Positions 1-7,260 of a DNA stretch of 60,834 nt are shown one piece after another. The notes under the pieces were generated by a model. It saw only the letters and a program-made list of their open reading frames with translations. It had not been told where the DNA came from and did not search any database. The stretch is from positions 1-60,834 of the forward strand of contig BEHY01000007.1 of NCBI GenBank assembly GCA_002898735.1, written 5' to 3'. Both the position numbers and the translations under genes were made by a program. This DNA is from Candidatus Thermoflexus japonica (GTDB taxonomy: Bacteria > Chloroflexota > Anaerolineae > Thermoflexales > Thermoflexaceae). Position 1 is the first letter of the stretch, and each line of letters starts with the position of its first letter.

Positions 1-410
1 GCCGGGGGTTTTTCCCGTCGGCGGAGGCCGACGGAAGGCGCGCAAGCGCCTCGGGAGGCCGATTTCCAATCGGCGTGGAAGGCCGGTGGCCGGCGTGAGT
101 GTCGAAGGAATTCGACCTCCAAGGCCTTCGGCCAGTGGCCGGCCGGGGGTTTTTCCCGTCGGCGGAGGCCGACGGAAGGCGCGCAAGCGCCTCGGGAGGC
201 CGATTTCCAATCGGCGTGGAAGGCCGGTGGCCGGCGTGAGCGTCGAAGGAATTCGACCTCATGGGCCTTCGGCCGGTGGCCGGCCGGTGCCGGCCGGGTA
301 TCGCGTTGGCGGAGGCCGACGCCGGGCGCGAAGCGCCCATGAAGGCCGATTTCCATCGGCGCCTGGCGTGGGGACTCCATTGTCCCTCGGTGGAGTCCCC
401 TGAAGGAATT
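1..410. repeat. Three tandem copies of a 141-bp hairpin-rich repeat upstream of csm2
   Basis: Copies 1-141 and 142-282 differ at only a handful of bases; a third, more diverged copy runs from 283 to about 410. Each unit is a string of short perfect hairpins: GTCGGC/GCCGAC, AGGCGC/GCGCCT with a GCAA loop, CCGATT/AATCGG, and GTCGAA/TTCGAC with a GGAA loop. In the third copy AGGCGC/GCGCCT has become GGGCGC/GCGCCC, a paired change, and a new 10-bp stem GGGGACTCCA/TGGAGTCCCC appears at 371-403. The open reading frames through it are low-complexity and look spurious. The first copy begins at the window edge, so more copies may lie upstream. Confidence 0.85.
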
Positions 411-450
411 CGCCGAACGGATCACCATCTTCCCGAAAGGAGGTGAAGCG

Positions 451-894
451 ATGAGCAACCGGGGTTCCTCTCCTTCAGGCGCCCGGGGCGGGCCGGCCCC
501 TGCGGCGCCGGCGAACGAAAGGGAGCTGATCCGCCGCATTATCCTGGAAGGGGACTACCAGACCCTGGTGGATGAAGCGGATCGGATCGGGTCGGAGCTG
601 GTGAAGCAGCGGCTGACCACCTCCCAGATCCGCAACGTCTTCGGCGAGGTGAAGCGCCTGCAGATGCGCTTCGACGCCAATCGCCTCCGCATGCTCAAGC
701 CCAAGCTCGCCTACATGGGCGCCCGGGCCGGCCATGGCGGCCAGCGCCTCCGCGAAGTCATGAGCGCGGCGGTCGACGCCGTCTTCAGCGGCAACCCCTC
801 CGACCCCGAGGTGCTCCAGCGGTTCCAGCGCATGGTGGACTTCTTCGAGGCCATCCTGGCTTACCATCGAGCTCACGGCGGGAGGGATCGGTGA
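451..894 (+). CDS. csm2: Csm2, small subunit of the type III-A (Csm) effector complex
   Basis: This 147-residue, mostly helical protein fits the Csm2 (Cas11) family. The segment LVKQRLTTSQIRNVFGEVKR (about residues 50-69) matches the family's conserved LT-x-SQIRN-x-F region. The N-terminal 30 residues are a Pro/Ala/Gly-rich tail. Csm2 subunits form the belly filament of the Csm interference complex and contact the crRNA-target duplex. The start is supported by AAAGGAGGTGA just upstream. The gene is first of the visible csm genes and its stop overlaps the csm3 start as TGATG. No csm1 is seen before it in the window. Confidence 0.9.
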   Translation: MSNRGSSPSGARGGPAPAAPANERELIRRIILEGDYQTLVDEADRIGSELVKQRLTTSQIRNVFGEVKRLQMRFDANRLRMLKPKLAYMGARAGHGGQRLREVMSAAVDAVFSGNPSDPEVLQRFQRMVDFFEAILAYHRAHGGRDR

Positions 895-1745
895 TGAACG
901 GGAACAGCCTGACGTTACAGGGGAAGATCGTCATCGCCGGCGTCCTGCAGGCGATGACCGGCCTGCGGATCGGCGGCGCGGGCGCCGGGATGGAGATCGG
1001 CGGCCTGGACAACGTGGTGATCCGGGATCCGGTGACCGGCCGGCCCTATATCCCCGGCTCCTCGCTGAAGGGGAAGATGCGCTCCCTCCTCACCCGCGCC
1101 CTGGGCAAGCCCCTCAAGACCCTGGTGGAGCCCCGCGGGAACATCCCGGCCATCCGCATCCACTGGTGCGAGAACGAGGCGGAATACCGCCGCGAGGGCC
1201 GGCCGTGACCCCTCTGCCGGGCCTTCGGCGTCGCCGGCCAGCGGGCCCTGGAGCCCGTCCGCCTCATCGTCCGCGATGGCCGCCTCCTGGAGGAGCTGGA
1301 GCTCCTCGATGAGAACGGCCAGCCCACCCGCAAGCGATGGGCCGAGGTGAACACCGATCTGCCCTACACCGAGGTGAAGTGGGAGGCCGCCATCGATGTG
1401 TTGACCGCCGCCGCCAACCCCCGGGTGATGGAGCGGGTCCCCGCCGGCGCCCGCTTCGAGGTGGAGCTGCTCTTCTCGGTCTACGACGCCGACGACCGCG
1501 AGGCCTTCCGCACGGTGCTGCTGGGGATGCGCCTGCTGGAGGACGATTACCTGGGCGGCAGCGGGAGCCGGGGCTACGGCCGCGTGGCCTTCCGGGACCT
1601 CCGGGTGCTATGGAAGCCGGTGGCCCACTACCTGGACCCCCAGCAGCATCCCGCGGTCCCGCTGATGGAGGGGCGGACGGTGGAGGAGCTGCTGGCCCGC
1701 TTCGACGATCTGGCCGCCCGGATCCCGGCCTTCGGGGGGAAGTGA
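894..1745 (+). CDS. csm3: Csm3 (Cas7 backbone, target-RNA nuclease) with an in-frame TGA at a conserved Cys codon
   Basis: Csm3 forms the crRNA-binding backbone and cuts target RNA. The N-terminal half carries the family signature: GGLDNVVIRDP with the catalytic Asp at residue 39, then PYIPGSSLKGKMRSLL. A TGA at 1206-1208 (codon 105) interrupts the frame, yet the same frame stays open to 1745 and encodes the rest of Csm3. The sequence around the stop reads HWC-x12-[TGA]-PLCRAFG. Family members usually have Cys-Pro-x-Cys-Arg-x-Phe-Gly there, so TGA sits on a zinc-site cysteine. With read-through the product is 283 residues, a normal Csm3 size. Explanations are selenocysteine insertion, a TGC/TGT-to-TGA nonsense mutation, or a base-call error; the sequence alone cannot decide. 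Reinitiation at GTG 1347 would give a fragment without the catalytic Asp. Confidence 0.85.
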
Positions 1746-1748
1746 GGG

Positions 1749-2801
1749 ATGGAGGAGATCGTCTACCTGGAGCCACGGGGTGCCTTCCACCTCGGGGTGC
1801 GGGGGATCGGTCTGGAGGAAACGTCCCCTATCCTCCACGCCGATACCCTCTATGCGGCCCTGGGGGTGGCCTGGGCGATGCTCTTCGGCGAGGAATCCCT
1901 CTTCCAGAACTGGTTCGTCCCGGAGCCGCCGGTCCTGATCTCCTCCGCCTTCCCCTTCGCGGGCCCGGTCCGCTTCTATCCGCGGCCCTATCTCCCGGCG
2001 CGGGTCACCGCCCCTTATTTCCCTATGAAGGAGATCGCCTTCGTCTCCGAGGGTGTCCTCCGCCGGATGCTGGAGGGCCAGCCCCTGGAGGAAGGCGTCC
2101 GCATCCACGAGGGGACGGTCTGGATGACCCGTGAGGAGGCGGAGACCCTGCAGGACGCCTTCGGGCGGCGGGATCTGGCGGGAGAGCGCTTCTGGGCTCG
2201 AAGCCGCGTCCCCCGGGTGGCCCTTGATCTCGTCACCCAGACCTCCAGCCTGTGGCACTTCGGGCGCCTGGTCTTCCGGGAGGCGGGGCCTCGCCCGGAG
2301 GCCCGGGCCGGGCTCTTCTTCCGCGTTCGCTACCGGGACCCCAGGCTGGTGGAACGGTTCCGGGCAGTCGTGCGGCTGCTGGGGGATCACGGGGTCGGGG
2401 GCGATCGCACCGCTGGCCACGGCCTGTTCTCGCCCCGCTTCGAGCCCGCCGAGCCCCTCGGCGATCCAGCCGCTCCGGCCTTCGTCACCCTTTCCCCCGT
2501 TTACCTGCCCCGGGATCAGATCGAGGCGCTCCTCGGCGAGGCCGCCCGCTATGGATGGCTGACCCGCAGCGGATGGGTAGGCGGACGGCTGGCCATGCCC
2601 TACCGCCGGCGCACCCTCCGGATGCTGGCCGAAGGATCCCTCCTCACCGGGGATCCCCGCGGCCTCTGGGGAGCGATGGTCGACGTCACGCCCCAGGAGA
2701 CGCCGGAGCCCCTCCCCCATCCCATCTATCGCTATGGCTTCGCTTTTCCGGTCGGGGCACTGGCGGCTTCGGGGGAAACCTTCCCTGAGAGAGGAGCGTA
2801 G
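1749..2801 (+). CDS. csm4: Csm4 (Cas5-like) subunit of the type III-A complex
   Basis: The protein has 350 residues. In the complex Csm4 caps the crRNA 5' handle and binds Cas10. The N-terminus (residues 1-50) has the Csm4 layout, a beta strand followed by LHADTLYAALGVAWAMLFG, matching the conserved hsDtlf-gAl segment of the family. A Gly-rich RAMP loop DHGVGGDRTAGHGLF lies near residue 220. It starts 3 bp after csm3 and ends 3 bp before csm5, so it is translated in one operon. Assignment rests on these motifs, size and position between csm3 and csm5. Confidence 0.88.
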   Translation: MEEIVYLEPRGAFHLGVRGIGLEETSPILHADTLYAALGVAWAMLFGEESLFQNWFVPEPPVLISSAFPFAGPVRFYPRPYLPARVTAPYFPMKEIAFVSEGVLRRMLEGQPLEEGVRIHEGTVWMTREEAETLQDAFGRRDLAGERFWARSRVPRVALDLVTQTSSLWHFGRLVFREAGPRPEARAGLFFRVRYRDPRLVERFRAVVRLLGDHGVGGDRTAGHGLFSPRFEPAEPLGDPAAPAFVTLSPVYLPRDQIEALLGEAARYGWLTRSGWVGGRLAMPYRRRTLRMLAEGSLLTGDPRGLWGAMVDVTPQETPEPLPHPIYRYGFAFPVGALAASGETFPERGA

Positions 2802-2804
2802 AGG

Positions 2805-3929
2805 ATGGCGGTGCTGGAGCGTCGGACGTATCGCGTGGAGATCCTCTCGCCGGTGCATGTCGGGAGCGGCCAGCGGCTGGGCGCCCCCGAGCTCGCCCTT
2901 ATCGACGGCCATCTGTGGCGGTTCGATCCCGAACGCATGACGGCGGCCCTGGCCCGCGATCCCCGCGCCTTCGATCGCTACCTCCAGGAGGGGGCGGCGG
3001 CGCTGCGGTTCTGGAGCGAAAGCGACCGGCGCGCCCTCGCCCGCTACGTCCGCCCCTGGTCCGGCCCGCCTCCCCGGGAGGTCCGCGAGCACATCGCCGA
3101 CCCCCTCGGGCGGCCGTATCTGCCCGGCTCCTCCCTCAAGGGGGCGATCCGCACTGCCCTTGCCTTCGCCGCCCTGCAGGCCGCGTCCCCGGCCCAGCGC
3201 CAGGCATGGCTCAGCGCCGTGGAACGCCAGGCCCAGGAGCGCCCGTCCCGGGCCCGGGAGTTCGCCGATGACCCCATGATGCGCGATCTGATCGGCCCGG
3301 ATCCCCATCACGACCTCCTGCGGGTCCTGCGGATCGCCGACAGCACCCCCGCTCCGCTGGAGGCCCTGGATGTGGCCTCGATCCGGGTGGCGGTGCGGGA
3401 GCCGGACGGGACCCTGAGCTGGCTGAAGGAGCCCGGGAAGCACGTTCCCGATCCCAGGCAGGCCTTCGAGGTGGTGGTGGAAATCCTCCGGCCGCCCCCT
3501 TCGGGCGCGATGCAGGTGGAAGTGGAGCTGGATGTCTTCCTGCTGCAGCGAGATACCCTGGGGCCGGCGGATCGCCGGGCCCGGATCCGGGAGTGGGCGC
3601 GCCTGGTCAACGCCTTCGCCCGCCACATCGCCGAAGGGGAGCTGCGTTTTGGGGAAAGCCTGGGCCTGGAGGCCTGGTCCGCTTTCTACCGTCGCCTGCT
3701 GGCCCGGATGCAGGCGGAGCCGGACGCCGTTTACCTGAACCTGGGCTGGGGGACGGGATGGCGGAGCAAGACGGCGGCGGAGGCCATGGGCCCGGAGGCG
3801 GTGCGCCGGCTGCGGCGTCTCTTCGGCCTGGGCCGGGGCGATCCCTTCCCCAAAACCCGCCGGATCCTCTTCGAGGAAGGGAAGCCCACCCTCCCGCCCG
3901 GATGGATCCGCCTGATCCCCGTCGGGTAG
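2805..3929 (+). CDS. csm5: Csm5 (Cas7-like) subunit of the type III-A complex
   Basis: This 374-residue RAMP protein caps the 3' end of the Csm filament and is needed for crRNA maturation in studied systems. It opens with YRVEILSPVHVGSGQRLG, typical of Csm5, and contains GRPYLPGSSLKGAIRTALAF (about residues 101-120), the Gly-rich helix-start motif shared by Cas7-fold proteins. The start follows GAGAGGAGCG. It is cotranscribed with csm4 (3-bp gap) and followed after 44 bp by csm6. Confidence 0.88.
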   Translation: MAVLERRTYRVEILSPVHVGSGQRLGAPELALIDGHLWRFDPERMTAALARDPRAFDRYLQEGAAALRFWSESDRRALARYVRPWSGPPPREVREHIADPLGRPYLPGSSLKGAIRTALAFAALQAASPAQRQAWLSAVERQAQERPSRAREFADDPMMRDLIGPDPHHDLLRVLRIADSTPAPLEALDVASIRVAVREPDGTLSWLKEPGKHVPDPRQAFEVVVEILRPPPSGAMQVEVELDVFLLQRDTLGPADRRARIREWARLVNAFARHIAEGELRFGESLGLEAWSAFYRRLLARMQAEPDAVYLNLGWGTGWRSKTAAEAMGPEAVRRLRRLFGLGRGDPFPKTRRILFEEGKPTLPPGWIRLIPVG

Positions 3930-3973
3930 GGCCACGGCAGGGAAGGACCATCGGCCGTTGAGGGAGTCCACCG

Positions 3974-5473
3974 ATGGCCATACTGGTCCTGTGCAACATC
4001 GGCGCGCGGGATGTGATGTGGGATGATCAGGAGATCCGGCCGGCCCGGGAGGGAGGCGAGCGCCTGCTCCGGGAGCTGGAGCAGGATCCGGGGCAGGCAA
4101 CCCGCTTGCGGTTCCCCATCCTGGAGCCATGCCTGCGCCATCTCCTCACGCGCCATCCCCAGGGTCGGGATGACCCGCCCTGGCAGGTGATCCTCTTCGG
4201 CACCGACCAGCCCGATCCCCACCATCGTCCTTCCGACACCCTCTATTTCGCGGAGCTCATCGCTCACCATCTTCCGGATCGCCTGAATGGGCTCCGGGCG
4301 AAGTTTGAGGCGCAGCGGATCACGGGCATCAACCCTTCGCTCTATGACGAGGCCTACGAGGCCTTCGGGCGGCTGCTGCCCGAGCGGCCGGAGGGCTTTT
4401 CGTGGGTGTATGTCATCCTGGCCGGGGGGACCCCGGCCTGCAACATGGGGCTGCTGCTGCAGGCCCTGCGCCGCTACCGGGAGCGCCTGCGGGTCCTGTA
4501 TCTTCCCTATGGCGGGGAACCCCATGAGCTGCGCATCGGCCAGCAGCTCATCCAGGCGTTCCGGGAGGAGACGGCCCGGGATCGGCTGATGGAGATGGAC
4601 TTCGCGCGGGCGGAGGCCCTCCTCCGCGAGCTCGGCGCCCATCCGGGCCTGATCGCCCTGGCCGCCTATGCCGCCCGCCGGGCCGAGTTCGACTTCCAGG
4701 GGGCGCAGGAGGCCCTGGATCAGGCCATCCGAGAGGGCGACCGCGAGATCCGGGCGTTCATCGATCGGCGGCTCCGCCACGATCTGGACCCCCTGTTCCA
4801 GTCGGGGGATCCGCGGCGGCGCTGGGAGGCGCTCCTGCGGGAGCTCTTCTGGAACGCCCGGGCGGCCTATCGAAGCCGCCGCTACGCCGATTTCCTGGGC
4901 CGGGTCTATCGCTTCCAGGAAGCCGTCCTCCGTTTCCTGGTGGAGGACCTCCTTTGCCTCCCCACCGATCTGGCCCCGCATGTCCGGGAGGAGACCCTGC
5001 AGCGCTGGGAAAAGGAGATCCGGGATAACCCCGCTCTGCTGGAGTTCCTGGAAAGCCAGAAGGTGGAGGGGAAGCCCCTCGACTGGCGGCAGATCGCCCG
5101 GCCCACCTACAAGGCCCTGCTGGCCTTCGCCATCGAACACGGCGGGAGGCACCCCGACGGCCGTCCGATGGTGCCCGAGAGAGATCGGGATCGCTACCGG
5201 GAGCTCCTGCGCCGGGTGAACCAGCTCGATCCCCTGGTCGAGCTCCGGCATCGCACCATCATCGGCCACGACTTCGTGGGAGTTTCGGAGGAGGACCTGC
5301 GGCGCCGCTACGCCCCGCGGGAGAACGAGAAGGTGCTCGATCCGGTGGAAGGACTGGGACGCATCCTGAAGCTCCTCCACATCGATTTGCGGGACGATCC
5401 GTATGCCGCGATCGCCGCGTTCATTCAGGACCGGCTGTCCGGAGACATGGCCGGGCCGGGGAGCGCCCGCTGA
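3974..5473 (+). CDS. csm6: Csm6-type CARF-HEPN ribonuclease, cyclic-oligoadenylate activated
   Basis: A 499-residue ancillary nuclease. The N-terminal half is a CARF sensor: strand MAILVLCNIGARDV, then FGTDQ (about residue 76) and AGGTPACNMGLLLQAL (about 152-167), the nucleotide-contacting loop seen in CARF domains. The C-terminal part is helical and contains LRHRTIIGHDFVG (about 425-437), an R-x4-H HEPN active-site motif. Family knowledge: cyclic oligoadenylate made by Cas10 binds CARF and switches on non-specific RNA cleavage. The effector's presence implies a Cas10 with cyclase activity, although csm1 is not in the window. Subfamily Csm6 versus Csx1 is judged from context. Confidence 0.85.
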   Translation: MAILVLCNIGARDVMWDDQEIRPAREGGERLLRELEQDPGQATRLRFPILEPCLRHLLTRHPQGRDDPPWQVILFGTDQPDPHHRPSDTLYFAELIAHHLPDRLNGLRAKFEAQRITGINPSLYDEAYEAFGRLLPERPEGFSWVYVILAGGTPACNMGLLLQALRRYRERLRVLYLPYGGEPHELRIGQQLIQAFREETARDRLMEMDFARAEALLRELGAHPGLIALAAYAARRAEFDFQGAQEALDQAIREGDREIRAFIDRRLRHDLDPLFQSGDPRRRWEALLRELFWNARAAYRSRRYADFLGRVYRFQEAVLRFLVEDLLCLPTDLAPHVREETLQRWEKEIRDNPALLEFLESQKVEGKPLDWRQIARPTYKALLAFAIEHGGRHPDGRPMVPERDRDRYRELLRRVNQLDPLVELRHRTIIGHDFVGVSEEDLRRRYAPRENEKVLDPVEGLGRILKLLHIDLRDDPYAAIAAFIQDRLSGDMAGPGSAR

Positions 5474-5503
5474 ACCCATGCCGGCTCAGGGGAGCGCGTC
5501 GCC

Positions 5504-6490
5504 ATGCCGATGCTCTATCTCACCGAGCAGGGCGCCGTCCTGGGGCGGGAGGGAGACCGTCTCATCGTTCGGAAAGGGGAGGAGGTCCTTCTCCGTGTCC
5601 CGGCCTTTCGGGTGGAGGGCGTGTGGGTCTTCGGGGGCGTGCAGCTGACGACCCCGGCCATCGGGCTGCTGCTGGCCCATAGGATCGAGGTGGCGTTCTT
5701 CACCGTCGAGGGGCGGCTGAAGGGGCGTCTCACGCCGATCCTCTCCCGGAACGCGCGGTTGCGGCTGCGCCAGTTCGAGCGTTACGTCGATGAGTCGTTC
5801 CGACGGGAGATGGCGGCGCGGGTGGTGGCGGCCAAGCTGGAGAACGCCCGCCGCCTGCTGATGCGCTACGCCCGGACCTATCCGGATCCCGACTGGGAAC
5901 GGCTGCGGATGGCCCTGGAGCAGCGGATCGCCCAGGCCCGGGAGGCGCCAGATCGGATGGCGCTGCGCGGGATCGAGGGGAGCGGCTCCGCCATATACTT
6001 CGAGGCCTTCCGCAGGATGGTCCGGGGGGAATTCCCCTTTGAGGGCCGCCGCCGGCGCCCGCCCCGCGATCCCATCAACGCCATGCTGTCGCTGGGGTAT
6101 GCCCTGCTCACCGGCGAGCTGATCGGCAAAATCGCCGCCTGCGGCCTGGACCCGTATATCGGGTTTTATCACGAGGTGCGCGACGGGCGCCCCGCGCTGG
6201 CTCTGGATCTGGCGGAGGAATTCCGGCATGCGGCGGTGGACCGGCTGGTGCTGAGCCTGGTGAACCGGCGCATGTTCGGGTGGGAGGATTTCGAGGAGCG
6301 AGCGGAAGATGGGGCGGTGCTCCTCCGGCCGGAGGCCCTGCGCCGCTACCTGGCCGCCTATGAGGCCTTCATGCGTCGGCCGTCGGGCGATAGGCCCTCC
6401 CTCCGGGCCTGCCTGGACGAGCAGGTCCGGCGGCTGGCCCGGGCCATCGGGAGCGGATCGCCCTATATTCCCTTCGAGATGGAGGGGTAA
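5504..6490 (+). CDS. cas1: Cas1 integrase of CRISPR spacer acquisition
   Basis: A 328-residue Cas1 of normal length. The metal-binding catalytic residues are visible: Glu in LRGIEGSGSAIYFEAF (about 160-175), His in YIGFYHEVRDG, and Glu/Asp in LALDLAEEFRHAAVDRL (about 231-247). The N-terminal beta domain is intact. With Cas2 it integrates new spacers at the leader end of the array. It lies 30 bp after csm6 and shares the cas operon. No reverse transcriptase or Cas4 fusion is seen. Confidence 0.95.
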   Translation: MPMLYLTEQGAVLGREGDRLIVRKGEEVLLRVPAFRVEGVWVFGGVQLTTPAIGLLLAHRIEVAFFTVEGRLKGRLTPILSRNARLRLRQFERYVDESFRREMAARVVAAKLENARRLLMRYARTYPDPDWERLRMALEQRIAQAREAPDRMALRGIEGSGSAIYFEAFRRMVRGEFPFEGRRRRPPRDPINAMLSLGYALLTGELIGKIAACGLDPYIGFYHEVRDGRPALALDLAEEFRHAAVDRLVLSLVNRRMFGWEDFEERAEDGAVLLRPEALRRYLAAYEAFMRRPSGDRPSLRACLDEQVRRLARAIGSGSPYIPFEMEG

Positions 6491-6617
6491 GGGGCGGGGC
6501 GATCTCCCGCCGGCGCTTCCCCAGCGGCAGCTTCAGGCCGGGGCGGGAGCCCTTCCCGCTGGCCGAGCCTCTTCGCAGGCGGACAGCGCGGGAAGATCCG
6601 AGAGGAGGAGGGCGGCG

Positions 6618-6896
6618 ATGCCTTATGTGGTGGTCGCCTATGATATCCCCGATGACGGGCGGCGGCTGCGCGTGGCCCGGGCCCTGTGGGGGATGATCGA
6701 TCGGGTGCAGAAGAGCGTTTTCGAAGGAGAGCTCGAGGATCCTCATCTGGAGCGGCTGGAGGAGCGGATCCGAAGGCTGGTTCGTGCGGGCGAGGACCAG
6801 GTGCGGATCTACCTCCTGTGCGCGGCGTGCCGGCGCCGCATCCGATCCATCGGCCGATCCATCCCCATGGAGGATCCGGAGGTCTGGATCGTCTGA
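6618..6896 (+). CDS. cas2: Cas2, structural partner of Cas1
   Basis: A 92-residue Cas2 starting MPYVVVAYDIPDDGRRLRVA, with the family's beta-alpha-beta ferredoxin fold and the conserved Asp at the end of the first strand (YDIPDD). VQKSVFEGEL (about 36-45) is the second conserved strand. The ATG at 6618 follows GAGGAGGGCGGCG; longer upstream in-frame sequence is not Cas2-like. The 127-bp gap after cas1 holds no other gene. It is the last cas gene before the leader. Confidence 0.94.
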   Translation: MPYVVVAYDIPDDGRRLRVARALWGMIDRVQKSVFEGELEDPHLERLEERIRRLVRAGEDQVRIYLLCAACRRRIRSIGRSIPMEDPEVWIV

Positions 6897-6900
6897 AGGC

Positions 6901-6920
6901 GGCGGGGCCTCCGCCCCGCC
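6901..6920 (+). terminator. Hairpin after cas2, candidate terminator
   Basis: A perfect 8-bp stem GGCGGGGC/GCCCCGCC with a CTCC loop lies 4 bp after the cas2 stop. It is followed by TTCTCACCTTT rather than a clean T run, so termination may be partial. Confidence 0.55.
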
Positions 6921-6928
6921 TTCTCACC

Positions 6929-7120
6929 TTTCCGCGAATCCCCCATGGGCCTTGAAACCGGGGGGGATTCGCGGAAAACCGTCAAAACGGGGCCCGAAGG
7001 GGGATCCAGATATGGGGGTAGATAGGGATCTGGCTCCCAGATCTGGCGGGGTCCTGGCGCAGGGGGAGGGGTCTTTTCCGCGAATCCCCGAAAGGCCTTT
7101 AGGACGGGGGGGATTCGCGG
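6929..7120. repeat. Two copies of a large inverted repeat in the CRISPR leader
   Basis: The first copy has 16-bp perfect arms (6929-6944 TTTCCGCGAATCCCCC and 6962-6977). The second has at least 12-bp arms (7078-7089 CCGCGAATCCCC and 7109-7120). The same arm sequence is used twice with different loops about 140 bp apart. Between them sit smaller AGATCTGG/CCAGAT repeats. Both lie upstream of the array promoter, so they may bind a protein or shape the leader for integration; this function is inferred. Confidence 0.8.
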
Positions 7121-7146
7121 CGGGGGCGGAAGCAAAGAAAAAATCC

Positions 7147-7175
7147 TTGACAGAGGGGCGAAAATGGGGTAGAAA
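7147..7175 (+). promoter_or_regulatory. CRISPR leader promoter reading into the array
   Basis: TTGACA at 7147-7152, a 17-bp spacer and TAGAAA at 7170-7175 form a good sigma-70-type promoter. Predicted start is near 7182, about 80 bp before the first repeat, in an A-rich stretch. The direction agrees with cas1-cas2 on the leader side and degenerate repeats at the distal end. Confidence 0.75.
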
Positions 7176-7260
7176 TGGAGATGGGAGGTTTGGGAGTGTG
7201 AACGATAGAAGCCGAGGAAGGGGGAATCGGGGAGGGGAACCGAAAAGAGGGTGAGGCGCT

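Noticed and set aside
86..446. Two plus-strand reading frames through the tandem repeats
   Set aside because: They are low-complexity Gly/Arg/Pro translations of the 141-bp unit, without a ribosome site, and the paired hairpin changes point to RNA or DNA structure.
1337..2134. 265-codon plus-strand frame overlapping csm3 and csm4
   Set aside because: Out of frame with both, Gly/Arg-rich and without motifs; the Csm3 continuation and Csm4 explain the region.
1608..4130. Very long minus-strand frame opposite csm3-csm5
   Set aside because: It is a shadow of high-GC coding on the plus strand: Gly/Pro/Ala/Arg-rich, no motif, and lies over genes with clear Csm signatures.
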